This document shows positions 13,752 to 22,150 of a stretch of 64,000 nucleotides of DNA, piece after piece; the stretch's first letter is position 1, and every line of letters starts with the position of its first letter. The stretch comes from JBHOQX01 sp042408595 (lineage in GTDB: Bacteria; Chloroflexota; Chloroflexia; Chloroflexales; Roseiflexaceae), in the NCBI GenBank assembly GCA_042408595.1, contig JBHOQX010000024.1, positions 1 through 64,000 of the forward strand, read 5' to 3'. The notes below the pieces were generated by a model. It had not been told where the DNA came from, did not search any database, and saw only the letters and a list, made by a program, of their open reading frames with translations. Position numbers and translations under genes: made by a program.

Positions 13752-14794
13752 TGAGCATCGTTATCGAGTTGCGGGACATATCGAAACACTTCGGCGATGT
13801 GCGCGCGGTGTGCGGCGTCTCGCTGGCGCTGACGCACGGCCGCACGCTGGCGCTGCTGGGGGAGAGCGGCTGCGGCAAGACCACCGTGCTGCGTCTGATC
13901 GCCGGCCTGGAAACGCCGACACGGGGCGAGATTTGGCTCGCCGGCGCGCTCGTCGCCGGCCCGGCGACGTTCGTGCCGCCGGAGCGGCGCCGCGTCGGCC
14001 TGGTGTTTCAGGACTATGCCCTCTTCCCGCATCTTACGGTCGCCGGCAACATCGGCTTTGGGCTGGCCCAGCTGCCCGCCGCCCGACGACGCGCGCGTGT
14101 CCAGGAGATGCTGGCGCTGGTGAACCTGACCGATCTCGCGGATCGCTACCCGCATCAGCTCTCCGGCGGGCAGCAGCAGCGCGTCGCGCTGGCGCGGTCG
14201 CTCGCGCCGGACCCGGCGGTGCTGCTGCTCGATGAGCCGTTCAGCAACCTCGACGCGGTGCTGCGCCGCCGCCTGCGCGAGGATGTGCGCGATACCCTGC
14301 GGCGCGTCGGCGCGACAGCCCTGTTCGTCACGCACGACCAGGAGGAGGCGTTCAGCATCGCCGACGAAGTAGCGGTGATGCAGCGCGGGCAGATCGTGCA
14401 GTGCGGGACGCCGCAGGAGATCTATGCTCGTCCGGCCACCCGCGCGATTGCGACCTTCGTGGGCGACGCAAACTTTGTGCCGGGCGACGCCAGCGGCGAT
14501 ACGGTCACCTGCGCGCTGGGGGTCCTGCCGCTGGCCCGCCCGGCATGCGGCCCCGTCGAGGTGCTGATCCGCCCGGAGCAGGTGCAGCTCCAGCCCCGCG
14601 CAGACGGGCGCGGTATGGTGCAGGCGATCAGCTACTTCGGGCACGATCAGCTCGTGCAGGTCTGTGTTGACGGCATGCTGCCGATCCACGCACGCACCTT
14701 CCCACAGGCCCATCTGACACCGGGGACACCCGTGTCGCTGGAGATCATCGGCAGCGTGATGGCCTACGAACGGCCGATCGAGGCCGAACGATGA
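13751..14794 (+). CDS. fbpC: Ferric-iron ABC transporter ATP-binding protein
   Basis: 347 residues. Walker A GESGCGKTT lies near residue 40, the Q-loop in FQDYALFP, the signature LSGGQQQR near 135, Walker B LLLDEPFSNLD and the H-loop in FVTHDQEEAF. The C-terminal part (about 240-347) contains a TOBE-like domain with VLIRPEQVQL, as in FbpC/PotA-type ATPases. ATG 13751 overlaps the fbpB stop by one base. It powers iron uptake and ends the operon. Confidence 0.92.
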   Translation: MSIVIELRDISKHFGDVRAVCGVSLALTHGRTLALLGESGCGKTTVLRLIAGLETPTRGEIWLAGALVAGPATFVPPERRRVGLVFQDYALFPHLTVAGNIGFGLAQLPAARRRARVQEMLALVNLTDLADRYPHQLSGGQQQRVALARSLAPDPAVLLLDEPFSNLDAVLRRRLREDVRDTLRRVGATALFVTHDQEEAFSIADEVAVMQRGQIVQCGTPQEIYARPATRAIATFVGDANFVPGDASGDTVTCALGVLPLARPACGPVEVLIRPEQVQLQPRADGRGMVQAISYFGHDQLVQVCVDGMLPIHARTFPQAHLTPGTPVSLEIIGSVMAYERPIEAER

Positions 14795-14816
14795 CGCACC
14801 GGTGGACGAGCGAGCG

Positions 14817-14934
14817 TCACCCTGATCACCCGTGTGAGGGTGAAGCTCTGCTGCAACCAATAGCGGGGTCGAGCGCCGTGGCCCTGCCGTGGCGCTCAAA
14901 TCCGCCGCAGCCCCCCGCATGCGGTGAGGGGCTG
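14817..14934. terminator. Hairpin cluster between convergent fbpC and FHA genes
   Basis: Three stem-loops lie in the gap between converging genes: TCACCCT/AGGGTGA (14817-14843), GAGCGCC/GGCGCTC (14871-14897) and CAGCCCC/GGGGCTG (14908-14934). The last has the palindrome CCGCATGCGG in its loop. No clear T-tract follows any of them, so bidirectional termination is inferred. The third resembles the distal part of the dispersed hairpin repeats. Confidence 0.5.
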
Positions 14935-14954
14935 TTGCCGAGCCGAGCGCTGGG

Positions 14955-16463
14955 CTACTGGTAGAAGGTCAACTCGAGGCGGCCCACCTGGATGCGCGAG
15001 CCGTCGTGGATCGGTACAGCCACGCCCGGCTCGGCTTTGACCCCATCCACCCGCGTGTAGTTGGTGCTGTTGAGATCGACGATCGTCCAGCCCGCGCCGG
15101 TGCGCACCATCCGCGCGTGTTGCCGGCTGACGCCGCCCGCCTCGCCGCCGAACGGCGTCAGGTCGATCTCCGGGAAGATGCCGCTGACCGGATCCTCGCG
15201 GCCGATGGTGATCTCCGCCCGGTCAAGCGGCAAGGCGATCACACGGCCGCTCTCCTCGAGCACCAGCCGCGGGCCGGACGGCACCGGGGTCGGCGCGGGC
15301 ACCGGCGCAGCCGCGAGCGCTGGCGCCGGCGGCACAGGCACCTCTTCAGCGGCGGGCGGGGCCGTGGGCGTGGCCTCGGCGGTGGGCGCAGCCTCGGCGG
15401 CGGGCGTGGGCGTGGCTGCCGGGGCGGGGGCGCCGCCGGTCAGCACGGCAAGCTCCGCGCGAGCGCGGTCGCGGGCCGCCCGGGCGTCGTCCAGGCTTTG
15501 CTGCACGCCCGCCGGCGTGTTCGCCCCCAGCGCCTGCGCCACCGGCTCGAGTTGCGCGATGATCGCCTCCTGCGCGGCGATCTCGCCCTCCAGCCGCGCG
15601 ACTTCCGCCGGGTCGATCGCTGGCTCCGGCGGCTTCAGGCTCTCAAGTTCGGCCCGGGCCCGGTCGCGGGCGGCACGGGCGGCATCCAGGCTCTGCTGCA
15701 CGCCCGCCGGGGTGTTCGCGCCGAGCACCTGCGCCACCGGCTCGAGTTGCGCGATGATCGCCTCCTGCGCGGCGATCTCCCGCTCCCACTCGGCGCGGCG
15801 AGCATCCCGGTCGGACGGGCGCTCAGCGGGCGCTACGGGCATGGGCGCCGGTGCGGCTGCCGCCGGTGTCTCGGCCGTCAGCAGCGCGTCGGCGGGTGCG
15901 GCGGGGGCTGCCTGCTGCGCCTCGGCCAGCCCCGGCCCTTCCCCGGCGGCGGGCGCCGGCGCGGCTACCGCTTCGTCGGCGGCGGGCAGTTCGTCAGCGG
16001 CGGGCGGCGCCACCGCATCCTCTGCCACCACAGGCACGGCGTGCTCAGCGGCAGGTGGCTCGTCATGCGGATTCACGGTCGGTGTCGGCGAATCAGACAT
16101 CGCGGTAGCCTCTCCCTTTCCAATCACAACCAGCGACGCTCCGCAATTGTCGCAGAAGGCATCACCCGGCAGATTCAGATGGCCGCACGCCGGGCAGATC
16201 ACTCCGCCGCCCGAGGGCGCGACCGTCGCGTGGGGCATCGCGGCGGGTCCGCCCGCTAGCGGCGCGATCGGCTCGAGCGCCGCGCCGCATTGCTCGCAGA
16301 ACGCCTCGCCTGGCACGACCGCCGCGCCGCATGTCGGGCAGACCGATGCGGCCTGCACGACCGGCGGCGCGTGCGGCGCGTCTCCGGCCAGCCGGTAGCC
16401 GCACTGGTCGCAAAAGCGGTTCTGCGGATCGTTGCTGGCGCCACAATGCGGGCAGGTGATCAT
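14955..16463 (-). CDS. Triple zinc-ribbon, coiled-coil, FHA-domain protein
   Basis: 502 residues. Three N-terminal zinc ribbons use C4/C7/C18/C21, C42/C45/C56/C59 and C90/C93/C104/C107. An Ala/Pro/Glu-rich linker (about 115-215) leads to two near-identical coiled-coil units (EIAAQEAIIAQLEPVAQ...) about 65 residues apart. A C-terminal FHA domain (about 400-502) has ITIGRED, GGVSRQHARMV and DLNSTNYTRVDG, the phosphothreonine-binding loops. GGAGGAG precedes the ATG, which overlaps the VWA gene stop by 4 bases (ATGA). It probably reads phosphorylation set by kinases and removed by the neighbouring PP2Cs. The partner is not known. Confidence 0.85.
   Translation of the reverse strand: MITCPHCGASNDPQNRFCDQCGYRLAGDAPHAPPVVQAASVCPTCGAAVVPGEAFCEQCGAALEPIAPLAGGPAAMPHATVAPSGGGVICPACGHLNLPGDAFCDNCGASLVVIGKGEATAMSDSPTPTVNPHDEPPAAEHAVPVVAEDAVAPPAADELPAADEAVAAPAPAAGEGPGLAEAQQAAPAAPADALLTAETPAAAAPAPMPVAPAERPSDRDARRAEWEREIAAQEAIIAQLEPVAQVLGANTPAGVQQSLDAARAARDRARAELESLKPPEPAIDPAEVARLEGEIAAQEAIIAQLEPVAQALGANTPAGVQQSLDDARAARDRARAELAVLTGGAPAPAATPTPAAEAAPTAEATPTAPPAAEEVPVPPAPALAAAPVPAPTPVPSGPRLVLEESGRVIALPLDRAEITIGREDPVSGIFPEIDLTPFGGEAGGVSRQHARMVRTGAGWTIVDLNSTNYTRVDGVKAEPGVAVPIHDGSRIQVGRLELTFYQ
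15452..15780. repeat. 195-bp period duplication in the FHA gene
   Basis: Two coiled-coil-coding blocks, about 15452-15585 and 15647-15780, are nearly identical at nucleotide level and offset by 195 bases (65 codons). Exactly shared stretches, such as the block starting at 15541 and again at 15736, indicate a recent tandem duplication inside the gene. Confidence 0.8.
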
Positions 16464-17713
16464 TGCGGGCTCTCCTCCAGCTTTTGCGTCAGCCGGCGTG
16501 TCGCGTAGCGCAGCGACTTCTGCGCCTCGGCGCTGGGCGCCTTGCCCTGTTCGAGCTGCGCGGCCTGCGCCTGCGCCTCGCGCGCCAGCTCCAGCTCACC
16601 CAGGTCCAACAGGCGGGTGGCGGCGGCGCGCAGCTTCTGCGTCGCGCCGGCCAGGTTGCCGGCCTCGGCGTCCGACAGGGCGCGGGTCTGGAGCTTGAAG
16701 GCCGTCACCTTTTCGACCAGGTTCATCACCCGCGGGTCGTATTGCGGCGCATTCGGGTCGGCGCTGAACGCCAGCAGCAGGTCCTGCTTGACCGTCTGCT
16801 CGGTCGTCGCGCCGAGCGGCGTGTAGTGCAGTTCGGCCTGCGCGACGCGGAACGATCCTTCGGCGCGCGGCGGCAGCAGCATCTCGATGATGACACTGGC
16901 CGGGCTGCCGGCCTCCAGGTTGCCCAGCCGCACCGCGACCTCGCTCTCGCCGAGCGGCTGGTAGCCCAGGTTCGAGATCACCGGCGTCACGCGGTGGACG
17001 GCCCGCGGCGTCGCGTCGCGCACCAGCCGCAGCAGCAGCCGCGCGTCCTGCGCGACCGTGCCCTGCGCGGTGCGCACCGCCCGCTGGAAGTAGGTGGTGA
17101 TCAGCGCCGGGTCCTTGATGAAGTCGGACAGGCCGCCGGTAGCGTCCGCCAGGTCGTCCAGCAGCTTCTCGTTCCACTCGTCGCCCAGGCCGAGCGCGGT
17201 GATCTGCACGCCATCGCGGGCAAGCTCCTGGGCGATCGCCCGGCAGTGGTCCTCGTCGCCCCAGGTCTGTCCGTCGGTCAGCAGCAGCAGCGCCGAGACG
17301 CGGTCGGGGTCGAGATGTTTGCGCAGCTCGGCCTGGCCGGCGGCCAGCCCGCCGGACATGGCGGTGCCGCCCCGCTCCTCGATTCGCTCGATCTGCGCCC
17401 GGATGGCGTCCCGGTCGGCGGCGGCGGTCGCCGGGAGCAGCACCTCGGTCTGGTCGTCGAACAGGATGATCGAGAGAACATCCTGCGGCGTCAGCCGCTC
17501 GATCATGCGGCGGGTCGCATCCTTCAGCGCGGCGAGCTTGCCGCCCTGGCCCATCGAGCCGGAGCGGTCCAGCACCAGGCAGAAGTTGAGCGGCACGGCC
17601 TGGCTGGCTGCGGCCGCCTGGGCTTCGACCAGCAGGTAGGCGAGCTGCGGCTGCCCGCTGGCGGGGAGCGGCTGGCGGCCCCAGCTACAGGTGAGCGTCA
17701 CGTCCTCGGCCAT
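16460..17713 (-). CDS. VWA-domain protein with intact MIDAS motif
   Basis: 417 residues, cytoplasmic (no signal peptide). A VWA domain occupies about residues 42-225. The MIDAS metal site is complete: D49-R-S51-G-S53 (LVLDRSGSM), the Thr in GGTAMSGG and the Asp in LLLTDGQTWGDEDH. A beta-rich middle region (about 230-330) and a helical C-terminus follow, as in bacterial YfbK/TerY-like VWA proteins. GAGGAG lies 6 bases before the ATG. It is coupled to the FHA gene by a 4-base overlap and follows two PP2C genes, suggesting a scaffold for a phospho-signalling complex. Confidence 0.88.
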   Translation of the reverse strand: MAEDVTLTCSWGRQPLPASGQPQLAYLLVEAQAAAASQAVPLNFCLVLDRSGSMGQGGKLAALKDATRRMIERLTPQDVLSIILFDDQTEVLLPATAAADRDAIRAQIERIEERGGTAMSGGLAAGQAELRKHLDPDRVSALLLLTDGQTWGDEDHCRAIAQELARDGVQITALGLGDEWNEKLLDDLADATGGLSDFIKDPALITTYFQRAVRTAQGTVAQDARLLLRLVRDATPRAVHRVTPVISNLGYQPLGESEVAVRLGNLEAGSPASVIIEMLLPPRAEGSFRVAQAELHYTPLGATTEQTVKQDLLLAFSADPNAPQYDPRVMNLVEKVTAFKLQTRALSDAEAGNLAGATQKLRAAATRLLDLGELELAREAQAQAAQLEQGKAPSAEAQKSLRYATRRLTQKLEESPQ

Positions 17714-17944
17714 CTATAGCTCCTCAAACGATTGCGGCGTGCAGAGTGTGGAGTGCGTATCTTGCTTATGATATGCAACAGACGATGGGCGGCGGCGGGT
17801 TGTTTCATCTGTATGCCAATTGCGGGTTTTTTGGACGACGGACGGACAACCAAGGACGAAGATTCGCCACACCTCTCCCAGCGACGTGTCCGAACCCGAC
17901 ACCCTGCTTGCGTCCTCCGTCCTCCATCCGTCCGTCGTCCATCG
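17714..17944. other. Non-coding spacer with degenerate purine-rich repeats
   Basis: No gene seen. The half nearest the PP2C gene consists of drifting copies of GGACGACGGAC/GGATGGAGGAC-like units on the minus strand, a spacer style that recurs at several places in the window. Confidence 0.5.
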
Positions 17945-19501
17945 TCACCCGGTCGCCGCGCCGTCGGGCGCCGCCGCGAAGCGCACCAGCACCGCGGTGA
18001 TATTGTCCTCGCCGCCGGCGGCGTTGGCCGCCGCGACCAGCGCTGCACAGGCGGCCTGCGGGTCGTCGTGCTCGGCGATGATCTCGGCCATCTGCGGGTC
18101 GCGCGTCATCTCCCATTGCCCGTCGGAGCAGAGTAGGAGCGCGTCGCCGGGGCGCAGGCGGAGGCTGAAGATATCCACCTCCGGCTCGCCGTGGCCGCCC
18201 AGCGAGCGCAGCACCGCGTTGCGCTGCGGGTGGGTGTAGACCTCTTCATCGCTGATCTGGCCGAGTTCGACCAGCCGCATCACGAGCGAATGATCCTTGC
18301 TGACGCGCTGGAGCGCGCCATCGCGGAACAGGTAGGTCCGGCTGTCGCCGACATTCGCCACCACGGCCCGGTCGCCGGCGACGAGCGCCAGGGTGATCGT
18401 CGTGCCCATGTCGTTGCCGCGGGCGTGAGCCTCGCGGGCCACGTAGGTATTGGCCTGCAGGGCGGCCTCGCGGGCCGCCTGCCGCATCGCTGCTTCGTCG
18501 TCCTCGGCGTCGGCTTCGAGCGTCGGTGTAAGGTAGGCCCGCAGCACGGCCTCGGCCGCCCCGCGGATCGCCAGGCTGCTGGCGATCTCGCCGGCAGCGT
18601 GGCCGCCCATCCCGTCGGCGACGATGTACAGCCCCCAGGCGCGGCCCTGGTTGTTCGTCACGGTGCGCAGGTCGAGCGTGAGCAGACTATCCTCGTTGAG
18701 CGGGCGCACCATGCCGGGGTGCGAGGCGGCCCCAACCCGCGCCACGAGGGCGATGGGGCGGGCGCGCTCGGCCAGGATGGACCCGAGACGCTCGGCCAGC
18801 ACCGCAGCGTTGGCGATCTTGCCGGTGCGCAGGGCGCGCAACACGTCCGGCAGCGCCGGCGCCTCGGCCTGTTCCTCGGCCAGCCGCACCGTCGTGCGCG
18901 GTGTGGCGGTCAGCGCCTCCAGCAGCGCCGCAAGCGCCCGCAGGTCGTTCTTTGCATCGCTTTTCGGGTCGGTCATGCGGTGCAGCCCGCCGGCGGCCCG
19001 CAGCCGCGGCGCACCGGCAGCGGTCAGCTCCAGGTCGGCCGGGGCGACCGCGCCGAGCGCCAGCCCCTGTGCGTGGAGCGCAGCCAGCAGCCGCGCCAGC
19101 CCCGCGCCGACGCGCAGGGCGTCGGTCTCGTCCAGCGGGGGTGCGACGGGCGCGCGCCCGCTCTCGGCGACGAGCGTGAGCACGGCGTCGCCGTCGGCCA
19201 CCTGATCCCAGATCGGCGGCAGCACGGCGCGCGCGTCGTCGTCGGCGACCTCCGGCGCCAGCGCCAGGCCGGTGGGCTCGCCGTGCACCAACTGGCCGCG
19301 GTAGCGACGCCCGGCAAGCGCCGCGCCGCACTCGGTGCAGAACGCCTCGCCGGCTTCGTTGTTTGTCGCACCGCAGGCCCAGCAGCGCCGCCACGGCTGA
19401 TGATCGACCGCCGTCACCGCGCCGCCCTCGGCTTCCTCAGCAAGCTCGTAGCGCCCGGCGAAGAGTCGCTGCTCGGTCTGGTTGGGTTGCGCCGCTGTCA
19501 T
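17945..19501 (-). CDS. PP2C-type Ser/Thr phosphatase with zinc ribbon and pseudokinase-like N-terminus
   Basis: 518 residues from ATG 19501 (AAGGA upstream). The N-terminus reads GRYELAEEAEGGAVTAVD, like a kinase glycine loop. It is interrupted by a zinc ribbon (C40/C43/C55/C58). Residues about 130-220 resemble a kinase C-lobe (LLAALHAQGLALGAVAPADL, then APRLRAAGGL) in which the HRD/DFG catalytic residues are absent. The PP2C domain runs from about 255 to 505 with RPLNEDSLL, YIVADGMGGHAAGE, GDSRTYLFRDG, LCSDGQWEMTRD and GGEDNITAVLV, so its metal-binding Asp residues are intact. Phosphatase activity is expected; the kinase-like part can only be regulatory. Second gene of the signalling cluster. 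Confidence 0.85.
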   Translation of the reverse strand: MTAAQPNQTEQRLFAGRYELAEEAEGGAVTAVDHQPWRRCWACGATNNEAGEAFCTECGAALAGRRYRGQLVHGEPTGLALAPEVADDDARAVLPPIWDQVADGDAVLTLVAESGRAPVAPPLDETDALRVGAGLARLLAALHAQGLALGAVAPADLELTAAGAPRLRAAGGLHRMTDPKSDAKNDLRALAALLEALTATPRTTVRLAEEQAEAPALPDVLRALRTGKIANAAVLAERLGSILAERARPIALVARVGAASHPGMVRPLNEDSLLTLDLRTVTNNQGRAWGLYIVADGMGGHAAGEIASSLAIRGAAEAVLRAYLTPTLEADAEDDEAAMRQAAREAALQANTYVAREAHARGNDMGTTITLALVAGDRAVVANVGDSRTYLFRDGALQRVSKDHSLVMRLVELGQISDEEVYTHPQRNAVLRSLGGHGEPEVDIFSLRLRPGDALLLCSDGQWEMTRDPQMAEIIAEHDDPQAACAALVAAANAAGGEDNITAVLVRFAAAPDGAATG

Positions 19502-19677
19502 GAGGCTGATCCTTGTCGACAATCAGGGGATTGCGGACCGAGGGTCGCAGATGGACAAGAGCGACTCTCCAGGGTGTACAACACCTCAATCTGCAAGCCC
19601 CGCTCCTCGATCCCGGCCCTCGATCCTCGATTGATTCCAACCCTTCGACGCCTCCCCGCGCCTTCGTGTTGCGTCCC

Positions 19678-20958
19678 TCAGGCATCCACCCGCGCGACGA
19701 CGACGCTGATGTTGTCCGAACCGCCGCGTTCATTCGCCAGAGCCACCAGCCGCGCGCAGGCCTGCTCGGCATCAGGCGTCTCCAGCACGATACGCGCCAT
19801 CTCCTCATCCGTCACGTGATTGAACAGGCCATCGGAGCAGAGCAGGATGACATCGCCCGGCTCGAGCGGGTCGGAGCGCGTGTCCACCTCGACGGTCGGG
19901 TCGGTGCCGATCGTGCGGTAGAGGATGTTGCGCTGCGGGTGGGTGCGCGCTTCCTCCGGGGTGATCTGGCCGATGTCCACCAGGCGCGCCACCAGGCTGT
20001 GATCCGAGGTCAGTTGCGCCGAGGTCGCGCCGTCGCGGGTGACGCCGCCGGCGTTCAGCAGGTAGGCGCGCGAGTCGCCGACGGAGGCGATATGCACCCG
20101 GTCGCCGGCGAACAGGGCGACGGTGAGGGTGGTGCCCATGCCGCGGCGGGCGGTGTCGGCGCGGGCCTGCTCGTACACCGTGCGGTTGGCGGCGCGCACC
20201 GCCTCGCGCAGCAGGCGCTCCCAGGTCGCGTCGTCCGGCGGGCGCTTGCCGTCGAGCTCGTGTTGCAGGTGGGCGCGCATCACCTCGGCGGCGATCCGGC
20301 TGGCGTGCTCGCCGGCGCGCGCGCCGCCCATCCCGTCGGCGACCAGGGCCAAGCCGAGCTTGCTGCCCGTCGGGAGCAGCAACTCGCCGGCGTAGACCGA
20401 ATCCTCATTGTTCCGCCGCACCTGTCCGGTATCGGTGCGCGCGGCCATGCTGAGCCGCAACACCATTGGCCGCTCCAACTCCGCCGGCGCCGCCGGCTGG
20501 CCACCGCCCAGCGCCGCACCGCATCCCTGGCAGAAGCGCGCCCCCTCCCGGTTGCCGCGCCCGCAGACCGGGCAGGCTACGGCGTAGCGGCGCAGCGCGG
20601 GCAGGCGGGTGGTGATCCGCATCGTCTCGCGGCCGCGCGCGATCTGCTCCGAGAGGCTCGCGAGAATCTGCGACAGCTCGCGGATCGCCTGGGCCGCCTG
20701 GGCGCGCGTGACCGCGTCGGCGTCTTCCAGGCGGCTTTGCCACCAGCGTACGCCCGATTCTACCACGTTTACCAGCTCGCGCAGGCTGAGCGTGTCCCCT
20801 TCGACCCGGATGCGCCGGATGTTCGACAGTGCGACTTCCGGCGGCGGATCAGCCTCCGTGAGTGGGGCGGGCGGTGCGCCGAGCGCCCGGCCGCAGGCGG
20901 AGCAGTAGCGCGAACGCGGCTGGACAGGAGCGCCGCAATGAGGGCAGGTGCGTTTCAC
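19678..20958 (-). CDS. PP2C-type Ser/Thr phosphatase with two zinc ribbons
   Basis: 426 residues. A first zinc ribbon, CPHCGAP...CSACG, sits at residues 5-22. A helical spacer (about 60-115) is followed by a second ribbon, CPVCGRGNREGARFCQGCG, near 130-148. The PP2C domain (about 170-425) has RRNNEDSVYAG, LVADGMGGARAGE, GDSRAYLLN, LCSDGLFNHVTD and GGSDNISVVV, the complete metal centre. The start is GTG at 20958 with a weak ribosome-binding site. It is likely the first gene of the PP2C-PP2C-VWA-FHA series and differs from its neighbour by lacking the kinase-like region. Confidence 0.88.
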   Translation of the reverse strand: MKRTCPHCGAPVQPRSRYCSACGRALGAPPAPLTEADPPPEVALSNIRRIRVEGDTLSLRELVNVVESGVRWWQSRLEDADAVTRAQAAQAIRELSQILASLSEQIARGRETMRITTRLPALRRYAVACPVCGRGNREGARFCQGCGAALGGGQPAAPAELERPMVLRLSMAARTDTGQVRRNNEDSVYAGELLLPTGSKLGLALVADGMGGARAGEHASRIAAEVMRAHLQHELDGKRPPDDATWERLLREAVRAANRTVYEQARADTARRGMGTTLTVALFAGDRVHIASVGDSRAYLLNAGGVTRDGATSAQLTSDHSLVARLVDIGQITPEEARTHPQRNILYRTIGTDPTVEVDTRSDPLEPGDVILLCSDGLFNHVTDEEMARIVLETPDAEQACARLVALANERGGSDNISVVVARVDA

Positions 20959-21113
20959 GGTGCGGTATCCGTTATGTCTATCTTACCCTGCGGTGGGAGG
21001 CGCGGAGGGCCATCGTCGGGTCGGTTTGGTGCAGTTGCCAGGGATCAGCGCGGCCTCCACCCCTGCGCCTGCGCTCCCTGATCGCGAACCATCCGCATGC
21101 ACGAGACGCCCGT

Positions 21114-21160
21114 ATTATATCCGCTCGGGTCGCATCCCCGCCCGCATTCGATGCTAGAAT
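21114..21160. promoter_or_regulatory. Divergent -10 elements between PP2C and FHA-ABC genes
   Basis: On the minus strand a perfect TATAAT lies at 21119-21114, pointing to the PP2C gene. On the plus strand the extended -10 TGCTAGAAT (21152-21160) lies 37 bases before the GTG at 21197. No good -35 box is seen for either, so activity is uncertain. Confidence 0.4.
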
Positions 21161-21196
21161 GACCACGACGCATCCACCCGCGACGGAGACGCCTTC

Positions 21197-22150
21197 GTGC
21201 CGCCTGCTGTCACGCATTCAGCCCGCGCCGGCGCGCGCCTGTGGATCGGCGACGAGGCCGGCGTTACGCGCGAGCGGCCGGTCACGGACCGGGCGCTGCC
21301 GATTGGGCGCGTCGAAGGCACCGACATCCGCATCCCAGCGCGATTCATGTTGGCCAGCCACGCGCGTGTCGAGCCGGACGGCGCGGCCCACCGGATCGCC
21401 GATCTCGGCTCGACCAGCGGGCTGCTGCGGGCCGGCGAGCGCCTGTCGCCGCACCGCCCGCGCCGCCTGATGGACGGCGACCCCCTGCGGATCAGCGACT
21501 GGACGACCAGCAGTTTCGTCACGCTGACGTACCGCACTACGCATGCCGCCCGTGCAACGCTCCGGCCGCGCGACCCGCTCGGCTCCAGCGCGCTGCTGAT
21601 CGGGCGGGCCAGGCCAGGGCGTGTCCTCGACCAACCGTTCGTCTCACGCCGGCACGCCGCGGTCGTGCCGGGCACGGGCGGGTATGTCCTGCGCGATCTC
21701 GGTTCGACCAATGGGACGTTCGTGAATGGCCGCCGGGTTGCACAGCACGCGCTCCAGCCGGGCGAGATCATCCAGATCGGCGCGGCGGAGCTCCTGTACC
21801 ACAGCGGAGCGCTTGAGCGCTGCGCTGCGCCCGGCACGATCGCCCGGCGGGTCGAGCCGGCGCTGGCCGATGTTGACCGAGCGGTGCAACGCGCCACCCC
21901 GTTCGGGCGGCGCTCCGGCGGCGAGCGGCGGCGTGCCAGAAGCGCCGCCGAACTGCTGGCCGATCCGCCGCTGCTGCTGCTGGACGAATCGACCGCCGAC
22001 CTCGATCCGCGCCTGGAGAAGAAGCTCCTGTTTACCCTGCGCCGCCTGGCCGACGCCGGGCGCACTCTTGATCACCCTTCATGGTTGATCCTTCAGGCTT
22101 CATGTGTCACGCGTCCACCATTTCACAACGATGCGCATCGCATTTCTTGA
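21197..22150 (+). pseudogene. Decayed double-FHA ABC transporter ATPase
   Basis: Two FHA domains are readable: residues about 25-105 with PIGRVEGTDIRIP and ADLGSTSGLL, and about 130-200 with LIGRARPGRVLDQPFVSRRHA and DLGSTNGTFVNGRRV. The frame then jumps to SGGERRRARSAAELLADPPL followed by LLLDESTADLDPRLEKKLL, the signature and Walker B of an ABC ATPase. Walker A and the intervening region are missing. At about 22060 the expected LLITLHG occurs in another frame, so there is a frameshift. No ABC2-type membrane domain follows. Intact relatives are FHA-FHA-ABC-permease fusions. The GTG start has GGAG 9 bases upstream. Confidence 0.75.

Noticed and set aside
20959..21196. A tRNA or small RNA in the PP2C/FHA-ABC gap
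   Set aside because: No cloverleaf or conserved tRNA boxes were found; only -10-like boxes can be supported.
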